This document shows positions 33,298-41,706 of a DNA stretch of 64,000 nucleotides, in pieces (position 1 is the stretch's first letter; every line of letters begins with the position of its first letter). The notes below the pieces were generated by a model that ran no database searches, had not been told where the DNA came from, and saw only the letters and a list, made by a program, of their open reading frames with translations. The DNA comes from Phytohabitans houttuyneae (GTDB lineage: Bacteria; Actinomycetota; Actinomycetes; Mycobacteriales; Micromonosporaceae). The stretch is from NCBI RefSeq assembly GCF_011764425.1, contig NZ_BLPF01000001.1, positions 1,107,001-1,171,000 of the forward strand, given 5' to 3'. Position numbers and translations under genes: made by a program.

Positions 33298-34335
33298 TCA
33301 CGCGGCGAGGGGCGGGTTGAGGCGGGCGAATCCCTCCTGGCGGTGGTACGGGAAGTAGGGGTACGGCGCGGTCCGCGCGCTCGCGGCGTCGAGGCGGGCC
33401 ACCTGGTCCGGCGTGAGGCTCCAGCCGACGGCGCCGAGGTTCTGCCGGAGCTGGGCCTCGTCGCGGGCGCCGACGATGACCGAGGCGACCGTGGGGCGCT
33501 GGAGCAGCCAGTTGATCGCGACCTGTGGCACCGCGCGCCCGGTCTCCTCGGCCACCGCGTCGAGGGCGTCGACCACGCGGAAGAGGTGCTCGTCGTCGAC
33601 GGGCGGTCCGAAGTCGGCGGTGCGGTGCAGGCGGCTGCCCGCCGGCAGCGGGCGCCCGCGGCGCAGCTTGCCGGTGAGCCGGCCCCAGCCGAGCGGGCTC
33701 CACACGAGCGCGCCGACGCCCTGGTCGTGGCCGAGCGGCATGAGCTCCCACTCGTAGTCGCGGCCGACGAGCGAGTAGTAGACCTGGTGCGCGACGTACC
33801 GCGGCAGGTGGTGCCGCTCGGCCGCCGCGAGCGACTTCATCAGCTGCCAGCCGGCGAAGTTGGAGACACCGACGTAGCGCACCTTGCCCGCGCGCACCAG
33901 GCCGTCCAGTGTGGACAACACCTCCTCGACCGGCGTACCGGCGTCGAAGGCGTGCAGCTGAAACAGGTCGATGTGGTCCGTGCCGAGCCGCCGCAGCGCC
34001 GCCTCGCACGCCTCGATCAGGCGGGTGCGGGACGAGCCGGCCTCGTTGGGGCCGTCGCCCACGGGCAGGCCGGTCTTGGTGGAGATCAGCACCTTGTCCC
34101 GCCTCCCCTTGATCGCCCGGCCGAGCACCTCCTCGGAGGCTCCCGCCGAGTACACGTCGGCGGTGTCGAACAGCGTCACCCCCGCTTCCAGGCAGATGTC
34201 CACGAGCCGGCGGGCCTCCGCCGCGTCCGTGCTGCCCCACGCCCCGAAGAGCGGCCCGCTCCCGCCGAACGTCCCCGCCCCGAACGCCAGCGCCGGCACC
34301 TTCAACCCCGACGCGCCCAGCCGCCGATACTCCAT
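33298..34335 (-). CDS. Aldo/keto reductase
   Basis: The protein has 345 residues with a complete AKR set: MEYRRLGASGLKVPALAFG, TLFDTADVYSAGASEEVLG with the active-site Asp and Tyr, LISTKTGLP with Lys, DHIDLFQLHAFDAGTPVEE with His, RYVGVSNFAGWQL, and VIVGARDEAQLRQNL for NADPH binding. The style is that of the YghZ/Tas-type branch that reduces aldehydes or ketones in the cytoplasm. An AAGGAGG site precedes the ATG. It is divergent from a TetR gene, with inverted repeats in the 67-base gap, so it is probably repressed by it. Confidence 0.92.
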   Translation of the reverse strand: MEYRRLGASGLKVPALAFGAGTFGGSGPLFGAWGSTDAAEARRLVDICLEAGVTLFDTADVYSAGASEEVLGRAIKGRRDKVLISTKTGLPVGDGPNEAGSSRTRLIEACEAALRRLGTDHIDLFQLHAFDAGTPVEEVLSTLDGLVRAGKVRYVGVSNFAGWQLMKSLAAAERHHLPRYVAHQVYYSLVGRDYEWELMPLGHDQGVGALVWSPLGWGRLTGKLRRGRPLPAGSRLHRTADFGPPVDDEHLFRVVDALDAVAEETGRAVPQVAINWLLQRPTVASVIVGARDEAQLRQNLGAVGWSLTPDQVARLDAASARTAPYPYFPYHRQEGFARLNPPLAA

Positions 34336-34345
34336 TACGACCTCC

Positions 34346-34403
34346 TTAACGGTACTATTGTTCCGTTAATGTAACACGGCTAATGGAACTGGAGTACCGT
34401 TTA
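34346..34403. promoter_or_regulatory. Nested inverted repeats between the aldo/keto reductase and TetR genes
   Basis: TTAACGGTACT (34346-34356) and AGTACCGTTTA (34393-34403) form an outer near-perfect inverted repeat. An inner pair, TTGTTCCGTTA and TAATGGAACTG, is less exact. The outer arms touch both start regions, as expected for a TetR operator pair that also controls its own gene. Confidence 0.65.
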
Positions 34404-34999
34404 TGACGCACGACATGGTGCGGCCGGGCGGGCGCACGGCGCGGGTGCGCGAGTCGGTGCTCCGCGCGGCCGGTGACCTGCTCGCCGAGGGCGGCCTCGA
34501 GCTGCTCGACCTGGGCGAGGTCGCGCGCCGCGCCGGCGTGGGCCGCACCACCGTGTACCGGCGATGGGGCACCCCCGCCTCGCTCGTCGCCGACCTGCTG
34601 GCCGAGATGGCCGAGTCCTCGCTGCCGCGCACCGACACCGGCACGCTGCTCGGCGACCTCACCGCCAACGCGCGGCTGGTCCGCCGCACGCTCGCCGACG
34701 CCCGCCAGGGTGCGCTCTTCAAGGCGCTGATCGCCGCCGCCACCTACGACCCGCGCACCGCCGAGGCACTGCACCGCTTCTACGAGATCCGGGTCGACGA
34801 GTGGACGCCCTGCGTGGCGGCGGCCGTGGAGCGGGGCGAGCTACCCGCCGGCACCGACGCCCGCGAGGTGGTGCGCGCCGTCTCCGCACCGCTGTACTAC
34901 CGGCTGCTCACCAGCGGCGATCCCCTCGACGAGGCCGCCGCGGACCGGGCCGCGCGCGCCGCCTCGGCCGCCGCGGCCGCCGGGGTGTACGTGGCCTGA
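34403..34999 (+). CDS. TetR-family transcriptional regulator
   Basis: The protein has 198 residues. The N-terminal helix-turn-helix reads RESVLRAAGDLLAEGG, then VARRAGVGRTTVYRRWGTP, a typical TetR recognition helix. The C-terminal half resembles the TetR_C_11/12-like ligand domains (ALIAAATYDPRTAEALHRFY). It probably represses the divergent aldo/keto reductase gene and itself through the inverted repeats next to its start codon. The start codon lies inside the outer repeat. Confidence 0.9.
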   Translation: MTHDMVRPGGRTARVRESVLRAAGDLLAEGGLELLDLGEVARRAGVGRTTVYRRWGTPASLVADLLAEMAESSLPRTDTGTLLGDLTANARLVRRTLADARQGALFKALIAAATYDPRTAEALHRFYEIRVDEWTPCVAAAVERGELPAGTDAREVVRAVSAPLYYRLLTSGDPLDEAAADRAARAASAAAAAGVYVA

Positions 35000-35016
35000 A
35001 AATGATCCTGGCCGGT

Positions 35017-35044
35017 TGTCCAGAACCCGGCGGACCCGTTCGTC
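35017..35044 (+). promoter_or_regulatory. ECF-type promoter before the DGPF gene
   Basis: TGTCCA (35017-35022), an 18-base spacer and CGTC (35041-35044) resemble the TGTC...CGTC promoters that ECF sigma factors of this group are reported to use for their own operon. It is 52 bases upstream of the start codon. Confidence 0.45.
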
Positions 35045-35095
35045 CCTAGAGTGGAAGCCGGCGAGCGGCGCCGGCACCGACCATAGGAGCGAGCG

Positions 35096-35446
35096 ATGCC
35101 CAAGTACGCGGCACTCATCTACACGGCCGACGTCGACTGGAGCCGGCCCGAGTTCGCCGAGACGAGCAAGGAGTACAACGAGTTCGGCGAGGCGGCCGCC
35201 GCCGTGCTGCGCGGCGGCTCGGCGCTGTACCCGACATCCAGCGCCACCACCGTCCGGGTGACCGGCGGCAAGGGTGGCGACGTGGTCACCACCGACGGGC
35301 CGTACGCGGAGACGAAGGAGGCGCTGACCGGCTTCTACCTGCTGGAGTGCGCCGACCTCGACGAGGCGGTGTCGGTCGCCGCGAAGATCCCGGCGGCCTG
35401 GGACGGCGCCGTCGAGGTGCGGCCGGTGCTCGAGTTCGACGAATAG
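35096..35446 (+). CDS. YCII-related DGPF-domain protein
   Basis: The protein has 116 residues with the features of the DGPF/YCII family: MPKYAALIYTADVDW at the start, the signature TDGPYAETKEALTGFYLLE in the middle, and PAAWDGAVEVRPVLEF at the end. Proteins of this family are almost always encoded beside ECF42-type sigma factors; their biochemical role is unknown. The sigma gene starts 7 bases after this stop, so the two form one transcription unit, likely driven by the sigma factor itself. Confidence 0.9.
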   Translation: MPKYAALIYTADVDWSRPEFAETSKEYNEFGEAAAAVLRGGSALYPTSSATTVRVTGGKGGDVVTTDGPYAETKEALTGFYLLECADLDEAVSVAAKIPAAWDGAVEVRPVLEFDE

Positions 35447-35453
35447 GGGCGCG

Positions 35454-36674
35454 ATGCTCACCGGTGACGCGGTCGCACGGCTGATCCGCGAGGAGGGCAC
35501 CCGCGTGCTCGCCACGCTCGCCCGCGTCACCGGCAGCATCGACCTCGCGGAGGACGCGGCGCAGGACGCCGTCGTGCGGGCGCTGGAGACCTGGCCGCGC
35601 GACGGCGTGCCGGAAAACCCGCGCGCCTGGCTGCTGGTCACGGCGCGGCGGCGGGCCGTCGACATCATCCGGCGGGAGGCGCGGCGGGCCGGAAAGGAGG
35701 CCGAGGCCACGATGTTCGCCGGCCCGGTGCCCGAGCCGCCCGAGACGGTACGCGACGACCTGCTGCGCCTCGTGTTCACCTGCTGCCACCCGGCGCTGTC
35801 GATGGAGGCGCAGGTGGCCCTCGCGCTGCGCACCCTCGGCGGCCTGTCCACCGCGGAGGTGGCGCGCGGCCTGCTCGTGCCCGAGGCGACCATGGCCAAG
35901 CGCCTCACCCGCGCCAAACAGAAGATCACCCAGGCCGGCATCCCGTACCGGGTGCCGCCCGCCGAGCAGCTTCCGGCCCGCCTGACCGGGGTCGCGGCGA
36001 CGATCTACCTGATCTTCAACGAGGGGTACGCGGCCGGCGCCGGCGCCGACCTCGTGCGGGTCGCGCTCACCGCCGAAGCGGTCCGCCTGGGTCGCCTCCT
36101 GGCCGAGCTGATGCCCGACGAGCCGACCGCGCTGGGCCTGCTCGCGCTGCTGTTGCTGCACGACGCGCGGCGCGGCGCCCGCCTCGACGGTGCGGGCGGG
36201 CAGGTGCTGCTCGCCGACCAGGACCGGGCGCGGTGGGACCAGGCGGCCATCAAGGAGGGGGTCGAGCTGGTCGGCCGGGCGCTGCGCCGCACGCCGGACC
36301 GGCCCGACGGGTACGCGGTGCAGGCCGCGATAGCCGCCTGCCACGCGCTCGCGCCCAGCTACACCGAGACCAACTGGGACGCGGTCATCTCCTGGTACGA
36401 CGTGCTGCTCGCCGTCCGTGACAGCCCGGTCGTGCGGCTCAACCGGGCGGTGGCGGTGGCCGAACGCGACGGCGCGGCGGCGGGGCTCGCGCTGGTCGAC
36501 GGCATCGACGGGCTCGGCGGGTACCCGTGGTGGCACGCCACCCGCGCCGAACTGCTGCGCCGCGACGGCCGGGCGGGCGAGGCGAAGGGCGCGTACGAGA
36601 GGGCGATCGCGCTCGGCCTGAGCGCACCGCAGATGGAGCACCTGCGCCGCCGGCTCGCCGAACTGCCCGGGTGA
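35454..36674 (+). CDS. ECF42-like RNA polymerase sigma factor with long C-terminal extension
   Basis: The protein has 406 residues, about twice the size of a classical ECF sigma factor. Region 2 is in the first 90 residues (DLAEDAAQDAVVRALETWP, NPRAWLLVTARRRAVDIIRR). Region 4 follows (CCHPALSMEAQVALALRTL, VARGLLVPEATMAKRLTRAK). The remaining 220 residues form a helical extension with IYLIFNEGY and TPDRPDGYAVQAAIAACHA, as in ECF42/SigJ-type factors, where it replaces an anti-sigma factor. The adjacent DGPF gene supports this assignment. It directs RNA polymerase to a small set of promoters, including its own. Confidence 0.9.
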   Translation: MLTGDAVARLIREEGTRVLATLARVTGSIDLAEDAAQDAVVRALETWPRDGVPENPRAWLLVTARRRAVDIIRREARRAGKEAEATMFAGPVPEPPETVRDDLLRLVFTCCHPALSMEAQVALALRTLGGLSTAEVARGLLVPEATMAKRLTRAKQKITQAGIPYRVPPAEQLPARLTGVAATIYLIFNEGYAAGAGADLVRVALTAEAVRLGRLLAELMPDEPTALGLLALLLLHDARRGARLDGAGGQVLLADQDRARWDQAAIKEGVELVGRALRRTPDRPDGYAVQAAIAACHALAPSYTETNWDAVISWYDVLLAVRDSPVVRLNRAVAVAERDGAAAGLALVDGIDGLGGYPWWHATRAELLRRDGRAGEAKGAYERAIALGLSAPQMEHLRRRLAELPG

Positions 36675-36716
36675 GTCGGGCCAGCTTTTCGAACATGTGT
36701 GCGATAGGGTTGGCGT

Positions 36717-36989
36717 GTGCCCGACACCCGTACGCAGAATCGGCAGGCCACCGTCGACCGGCTGCACCGCATCGCCGACGATCACGCCGGTGGCTACCGG
36801 CCGGGCCTCACCCGCGCCGACGCGCTGACCGAGCTCAGCGCCACCTCGTCCGACCCCGACCTGCTGGCGGAGGCCGCGGCCGCGCACGCGATGGCCGACA
36901 ACTGGTACGCGATAGTGGCCGTCGACCTGCTCATCGAGGCCGGCGCCGACGAGGAGCTGATCCAGCACCACATCGCCGAGCTGGGCTGA
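36717..36989 (+). CDS. Small helical hypothetical protein (90 aa)
   Basis: The protein is acidic and predicted entirely alpha-helical (TVDRLHRIADDHAGG, TRADALTELSATSSDPDLLAEAAAAHAMAD), with no signal peptide, cysteine or motif I recognise. GTG start. A REP-like hairpin separates it from the convergent lipid kinase gene. Confidence 0.65.
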   Translation: MPDTRTQNRQATVDRLHRIADDHAGGYRPGLTRADALTELSATSSDPDLLAEAAAAHAMADNWYAIVAVDLLIEAGADEELIQHHIAELG

Positions 36990-37007
36990 CCCACCACCCC
37001 ACTTGTC

Positions 37008-37054
37008 GCTCAGGGAGTTGGTGCGGCGACACGCCCACCAGCTCCCTGATCAAC
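37008..37054. repeat. REP-like hairpin, copy 1
   Basis: CTCAGGGAGTTGGTG pairs with CACCAGCTCCCTGATC. The reverse complement of the right half (GATCAGGGAGCTGGTGGGCG) reappears at 43565-43626. It lies between convergent genes and may also terminate both. Confidence 0.65.
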
Positions 37055-37067
37055 CGCAGGCGTGGGA

Positions 37068-37988
37068 TCAGGTGTCCACGAAGGACGGTCCGGCCAGCAC
37101 GCGCAGCGCGTTGGGCAGCAGGCGGATCCGCACCGGGGTGCGGCCGTGCACCTCGCCGTCCACGTCCAGCGGCAGGGGCGGGTCGGTCTCGACCAGCAGG
37201 TCGTCGGTCGCCAGGAAGGGCGGTGCCGTCGCCCGGCGGTGGCCCGCGACCGCCTGCCGCAGGCTCGCCGACAGCAGCTGCCGCCGCCGCCCGCCGCCGA
37301 GCGGATAGACGTGCAGCAGCCGATCGTCCACTGTGGCGTCGCGGGTGATGGGCTGCCCGGCCTGAAAGCGGCCGTTGACGACGTTGAGCTGGTGGGTCAC
37401 CACCTCGTACTCCGTGCCGGCCGCCGTGATGCGGGCCCGGAAGGGCCGGTGCCAGGCCAGCCGCGCGACCGCCGTGAGCGGGTAGGCGGACTTGCCGATG
37501 TGCCGCTTCAGCCGCGCCGGCACGCGGAGGCCGACCTGCGCGGAGAGCCCGACGTTCGCGTGGTTGGCGAAGATGGTGTCGCCGGCCTGCCCCAGGTCGA
37601 CATCGGCCACGGTGGCGGCGGCCAGCACGCCGAGCGCGCCCGAGGGGCGGGGCGGGATGGCGAGCGCGCGGGCGAAGTTGTTGGTGGTGCCGAGCGGCAG
37701 CACGCCGAGCGCGATGTCGCGGTGCGCCAGGTGCCGCGCGGCCTCGCTGACCGTGCCGTCGCCGCCGCCGGCCACCAGCAGGTCGGGGCCGAGCGCGATC
37801 GCCTCCGCCAGCGCGCCGGGCAGCTGGCCGGGACGCTCGACCGGAAACGCGCCGAGGAGGTTGAAGCCGTCGAGCCGCTCGCGGACCAGCTCGTAGAGCC
37901 GCCGCCCGCGGCGGGAACGCGCGTTGACGACGAGGACGGCGCGCCGCTCGCTGCGGATCGCCTCCTGGAGCTCGGTCTTGCTGCGCAT
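37068..37988 (-). CDS. Diacylglycerol kinase-catalytic-domain lipid kinase (YegS/DgkB-like)
   Basis: The protein has 306 residues. VLVVNARSRRGRRLYE is the start of the nucleotide-binding domain. The signature GPDLLVAGGGDGTVSEAARHL contains the GGDGT motif, and GVLPLGTTNNFARALAI contains the second conserved loop. The C-terminal half is the beta-rich domain ending DVDGEVHGRTPVRIRLLPNA. Members phosphorylate diacylglycerol or related lipids at the membrane. The chosen ATG starts MRSKTELQEAI; an upstream in-frame ATG at 38129 would overlap the divergent small gene. Likely monocistronic. Confidence 0.9.
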   Translation of the reverse strand: MRSKTELQEAIRSERRAVLVVNARSRRGRRLYELVRERLDGFNLLGAFPVERPGQLPGALAEAIALGPDLLVAGGGDGTVSEAARHLAHRDIALGVLPLGTTNNFARALAIPPRPSGALGVLAAATVADVDLGQAGDTIFANHANVGLSAQVGLRVPARLKRHIGKSAYPLTAVARLAWHRPFRARITAAGTEYEVVTHQLNVVNGRFQAGQPITRDATVDDRLLHVYPLGGGRRRQLLSASLRQAVAGHRRATAPPFLATDDLLVETDPPLPLDVDGEVHGRTPVRIRLLPNALRVLAGPSFVDT

Positions 37989-38063
37989 GCACTCCGCCGG
38001 TTCGGGTCTCAAGGTCGCGTTGCGCAACGGTACAGGGCCGCGCGACCTGGGTACTGAGCGGAC

Positions 38064-38291
38064 ATGACTACGGAGGAACACCGCCCCGGAATCGACGAGG
38101 AGCTGCGCGAGCAGGTCGCCGTCGAACACGTGAAGCAGGCCCTCACCAGCGACTTCGACGACCGCCCCGCCGGCGAGGTCGAGCAGGTCGTGGAAGAGGC
38201 CCGCGAACAGTACTCGGACGCGACGGTCCGGGACTTCGTACCCAACCTTGTCGAGCGCGACGCCCGCGACCGGCTCAAGGAGTCGGAGTAG
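38064..38291 (+). CDS. Small acidic helical protein (75 aa)
   Basis: MTTEEHRPGIDEELREQV begins an acidic, Glu/Arg-rich protein with a central helix (GEVEQVVEEAREQYSDATV) and the end RDFVPNLVERDARDRLKE. The layout resembles short three-helix actinobacterial proteins with a conserved FVP.LVER motif; the function is not known. It is divergent from the lipid kinase gene. Its last 17 bases overlap the end of the MFS gene on the opposite strand. Confidence 0.75.
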   Translation: MTTEEHRPGIDEELREQVAVEHVKQALTSDFDDRPAGEVEQVVEEAREQYSDATVRDFVPNLVERDARDRLKESE

Positions 38292-39528
38292 CGGCCACGT
38301 CGGAGTCGGCGGGCGCGCGCTGGGCGCGGGAGCGGGCCACGAAGGGCAGCGCCAGCACCTGCACGGCCGACGAGAACAGGAACGAGGCCGGGTAGCCCCA
38401 CACGTCCGCCGCCCGGCCGAGCAGCGGCTGCGTCACGATCCCGCCGGAGCTTCCCATCAGCGAGTCGAAGGACAGGATCGTGGCGCGCTGCTGCGACGGG
38501 ATCAGCCCGTTGAGGTACGCCTGCCGGATCGGCATCGCGGCCGCGAACAGCAGCCCCCACACCGCGACCAGCACGAGTGCCGCCCAGAAGCTGGTGAGCA
38601 GGCCGAGCAGCAGGATCACCACCACCGACGCGCCCTCGATCGCGAGCAGCGCGGACGTGCGGCGCCGGAAGAGGCGGCGGATGCGGGGCGTGACCAGGCC
38701 GCCGACGATCTGCGCGCCGGCCACGAGGGCGGCGGCGAGGCCGGCGACACCGTACGCCTCCGGGTTGCCGTAGAGGTCGAGCAGGTGCGGCTGCAGCGCG
38801 TAGAAGACGTAGACGCCCACCCCGCCGGTGAACGGCGCCGCGAGCATCAGGTACTTCACCGCGGGGACGCGCCAGCCGTACTCGACCGAGCTGGCCACGA
38901 TCTCGCGGATCTCCGCCAGCGGGCGCAGGTCGCGCCGCGGGGTGAAGCCGAGGTCGCGCATGAGCAGCGACGCCGCCACGAACATCAGCGCGAGGATCGC
39001 CGCCCGCAGCACGAACGGCGCGCCGAGGTTGATCAGCTGGGCGATGTACCCACCGGCGACCGAGCCGACGAGCATGCCGGCGCCGCTGATCGCCTGCCCG
39101 CGCGCGAAGACCGCCTCCAGCTGCCCCTGGTATCCGGTGGCGGTGAGCGCGTCGACAAGCCACGCTTCGACGGCGCCGGAGAAGAACGTGAAGCCGAGGC
39201 CGAGCAGCAGCGAGACCACCGCCCACTGCCAGAACGGCGCCTCGATCTGCCACAGCAGCACGTAGAGCGCGGTGGTCACGGCCAGCGTGACGGTGCCGAG
39301 CAGGAACGAGGCGCGCCGCCCCCACATGTCGGCCACCACCCCGGTCGGCACCTCGAAGAGCACCATGCCGGCGGTGAAGAACGCATTGGCGGCGAAGGCC
39401 TCCAAGTTGGACAGGCCCGCGTCGAGCAGGAAGATCGTGTTGATCCCCCAGATCAGCGAGGCGGCGAGCGTGTTGCCCAACTCGAGGACGTAGTACGTGC
39501 GGCGGACACCGGCGGAGGTACTGATCAC
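38275..39528 (-). CDS. MFS transporter
   Basis: The protein has about 417 residues with twelve predicted membrane helices. The family motif between helices two and three is present as FEVPTGVVADMWGRRASFLLG. A second-half version is RQAYLNGLIPSQQRATILSF, and VEAWLVDALTATGYQGQLEAVFARGQ is typical of the DHA1-like exporters. It probably exports drugs or metabolites with protons. GTG at 39528 was chosen; GTG three codons earlier is also possible. It is divergent from a hypothetical gene and convergent with the small gene before it. Confidence 0.87.
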   Translation of the reverse strand: MISTSAGVRRTYYVLELGNTLAASLIWGINTIFLLDAGLSNLEAFAANAFFTAGMVLFEVPTGVVADMWGRRASFLLGTVTLAVTTALYVLLWQIEAPFWQWAVVSLLLGLGFTFFSGAVEAWLVDALTATGYQGQLEAVFARGQAISGAGMLVGSVAGGYIAQLINLGAPFVLRAAILALMFVAASLLMRDLGFTPRRDLRPLAEIREIVASSVEYGWRVPAVKYLMLAAPFTGGVGVYVFYALQPHLLDLYGNPEAYGVAGLAAALVAGAQIVGGLVTPRIRRLFRRRTSALLAIEGASVVVILLLGLLTSFWAALVLVAVWGLLFAAAMPIRQAYLNGLIPSQQRATILSFDSLMGSSGGIVTQPLLGRAADVWGYPASFLFSSAVQVLALPFVARSRAQRAPADSDVAATPTP

Positions 39529-39567
39529 GCCTCCCACCTCACCACGCGGGTACGTCAAACTTGCTTC

Positions 39568-40116
39568 ATGGACCTGGTCGACCTGTCGCGCCGGGTCGCG
39601 CGACTCGACGCCGCCCTCCGCCCGATCGCCACGCAGGAGGTGCCGCTCGACGATCTGGCGGGCTGGATGGAGCGGATGCGGGCGGCGCCGCCGGCGGTCG
39701 AGCAGGCCGGCGTCGCCGAGGAGTCGGCGGTTGTCCTCCGCGCTTTGATACAGGTGTACGCGGAGGGTGGCGAGGCCGAGCGTGCGGCGGTCCGCGCGCT
39801 TTTCGACCGGTACACCTCGTTCCGCTGGGCGGCGCACCTGCCCGAGCGGCCGGACTCGGCGGCCGGCCTGCGCACCCAGCTGCTGCACCTCTCGGCCCGC
39901 GACCACGACGGCGACACGCGCGACGAACTGCTCAGACTGCGCGACCTGCTGGCGGAGGCAAGAGCGGCGGGCGTCGATGCCGACACCGTGCTCGCCGAGG
40001 TCGCGGCCCTTTCCAGCGACGTCGATAGGTATGGCATGGGATCGATCCGGAGCATCCTTATCGGCTGCCTGCGCACACCCCACCACCCAGGCCAGCGAGG
40101 CAGACCAGATATTTGA
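39568..40116 (+). CDS. Hypothetical helical protein (182 aa)
   Basis: A soluble, charge-rich protein made of helices (LVDLSRRVARLDAALRPIAT, AVVLRALIQVYAEGGEAER, RDELLRLRDLLAEARAAG) with a single WAAHLPERP segment in the middle. No signal peptide or known motif was found. The ATG at 39568 has no strong ribosome site. The gene is 39 bases divergent from the MFS gene and about 40 bases before the Ldh gene, but there is no evidence that it belongs to that operon. Confidence 0.7.
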   Translation: MDLVDLSRRVARLDAALRPIATQEVPLDDLAGWMERMRAAPPAVEQAGVAEESAVVLRALIQVYAEGGEAERAAVRALFDRYTSFRWAAHLPERPDSAAGLRTQLLHLSARDHDGDTRDELLRLRDLLAEARAAGVDADTVLAEVAALSSDVDRYGMGSIRSILIGCLRTPHHPGQRGRPDI

Positions 40117-40158
40117 TACAACTACCCGGCGAGCCTGGCGCCCGAGGGAGGGAGGGAC

Positions 40159-41253
40159 GTGACCGACCTCGTACCCGTTGAGGCGCTCTCCGCCCTTGTG
40201 GCACGGCTATTCGCGGCGGCCGGCCTGCCGGCGGACGCCGCCGGCACCGTCGCCGAGGCCCTTGTCGACGCCGACCTGCGGGGCCTGCCGTCGCACGGCA
40301 GCCACCTCGTCCCGATGTACGTCGAGCGCCTCCGCCAGGGCTCGGTCAGCACCCGCACCGACCCGAAGGTGCTGATCGACGCCGGCGGCATCGCGGTCCT
40401 CGACGCCGGGCACGCGCTCGGGGTGCTCACCGCCGACCAGGCGATGTCGCTGGCCACGGCCAAGGCGAGGCAGTTCGGCATCGGCGCCGTGGCTGTGCGG
40501 CACGCGTTCCACTTCGGCGCCGCCGGGCGGTACGCGCGGGCCGCCGCACGCGAGGGCTTCATCGGCATCGCGACCGCCAACACCCGCCCGCTGATGCCGG
40601 CGCCCGGCGGCGGGCACCCGGTGGTGGGCAACAACCCGATCGCGATCGGCGTGCCCGCCCCTCGGTCCGGCGCCCGTCCGGACGGGCCGAGCGCGGACCT
40701 GGACGAGCCGCTGGTGCTGGACATCGCGCTCTCCGCCGCGAACATCGGCCGCATCCGCCTGGCCGCCGGCAACGGCAAGGGCATCCCGGACGGCTGGGCC
40801 ACCGACGCGGAGGGCCGCCCCACCACGGACCCGGCCGCCGCGCTCGCCGGCATGCTGCTGCCGGCCGCGGGCCACAAGGGGTTCGGGCTGGCGCTCATGG
40901 TCGACGTGCTCGCCGGGGTCCTGGCCGGCGGCGGCTACGGCGAGCGGGTCAACGGGCTGTACGCGGACACCGCCCTACCCAACGAATGCGGGCATTTCTT
41001 CCTCGCCCTGGACGTGGCGGCCTTCGGCGACCTCGACGGGTTTGCCAGCCGCCTGGCCGATCTGGAAGCCTCGGTGACCGCGCCGCCGTACGCGCCGGGC
41101 GTCGACCGGGTGCTCCTGCCCGGCCAGCGTTCGGCCGAGCGGCTGCGCGACGCCGCCCGGCGGGGCGTCCAGGTGGACCAGGGTGTGCTGGCCCGGCTGC
41201 GCGACCTCGCCGCGGACCTTGACGTTCCGCTACCGGAAGGACTGCCGAGGTGA
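40159..41253 (+). CDS. Ldh/malate-dehydrogenase-family (type 2) oxidoreductase
   Basis: The protein has 364 residues and the non-Rossmann NAD(P)H-binding fold of the LDH2/MDH2 family. LRGLPSHGSHLVPMYVERLRQG contains the conserved SHG catalytic His. AVRHAFHFGAAGRYA and PAPGGGHPVVGNNPIAIGVP carry the cofactor loop. AAGHKGFGLALMVDVLAGVLAG is the conserved C-terminal helix. Relatives reduce 2-oxo acids or related ketones. GTG start with GAGGGAGGGA about 5 bases upstream. It is the first gene of a compact four-gene operon whose stops and starts overlap or nearly touch. Confidence 0.9.
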   Translation: MTDLVPVEALSALVARLFAAAGLPADAAGTVAEALVDADLRGLPSHGSHLVPMYVERLRQGSVSTRTDPKVLIDAGGIAVLDAGHALGVLTADQAMSLATAKARQFGIGAVAVRHAFHFGAAGRYARAAAREGFIGIATANTRPLMPAPGGGHPVVGNNPIAIGVPAPRSGARPDGPSADLDEPLVLDIALSAANIGRIRLAAGNGKGIPDGWATDAEGRPTTDPAAALAGMLLPAAGHKGFGLALMVDVLAGVLAGGGYGERVNGLYADTALPNECGHFFLALDVAAFGDLDGFASRLADLEASVTAPPYAPGVDRVLLPGQRSAERLRDAARRGVQVDQGVLARLRDLAADLDVPLPEGLPR

Positions 41254-41705
41254 ACCTCTCCGAACCCGCCGCCTACTCCGGTGAGCTGCCCGACCGGGCC
41301 GCGGTCGGCGACCAGGGCGAGGCGCTGCGCCGGTTCCGCGAGATCATGGTGCAGACCGACGACCTGACCTGGGTGGACAAGACGCTCGCCGGCCTCTCCC
41401 ACAAGATGCTGTGGCGCGACGACGAGAGCGGCGCGTCGATCGCGCTGGTCCGCTTCGAAAAGGGCTCGGGCATCCCGTCCGAGCACGCGCACGCCTCCAA
41501 CCAGTTCATGTTCTGCCTGAGCGGCCGGTACACGTACGAGCCCACCGGCATCACGCTCACGCCGGGCTCGTTCTACTGGAACCCCAAGGGGAGCATGCAC
41601 GGCCCGACGCGGGCCGAGGAGGAGTCGGTGCTGCTCGAGGTCTACGACGGGCCGCACTACCCGACCCAGCCCGACTGGTACACGAGCGCGGAAGACGCCC
41701 GCTGA
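41250..41705 (+). CDS. Cupin-fold dioxygenase-like protein
   Basis: The protein has 151 residues. The first cupin motif has SEHAHASNQFMFCLSGRYTY (two His, one Glu/Gln region) and the second has PGSFYWNPKGSMHGP. The C-terminal segment EEESVLLEVYDGPHY resembles 2,4'-dihydroxyacetophenone dioxygenase-like cupins. Such enzymes use a non-haem iron to cleave C-C bonds; that activity is inferred only. The GTG overlaps the stop of the Ldh gene by 4 bases. The RidA gene begins 1 base after its stop. Confidence 0.82.
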   Translation: MNLSEPAAYSGELPDRAAVGDQGEALRRFREIMVQTDDLTWVDKTLAGLSHKMLWRDDESGASIALVRFEKGSGIPSEHAHASNQFMFCLSGRYTYEPTGITLTPGSFYWNPKGSMHGPTRAEEESVLLEVYDGPHYPTQPDWYTSAEDAR

Positions 41706-41706
41706 C

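Noticed and set aside
36990-37067. Possible tRNA or small structured RNA in the gap before the lipid kinase
   Set aside because: Only the REP-like hairpin is present; no cloverleaf with anticodon arm could be drawn.
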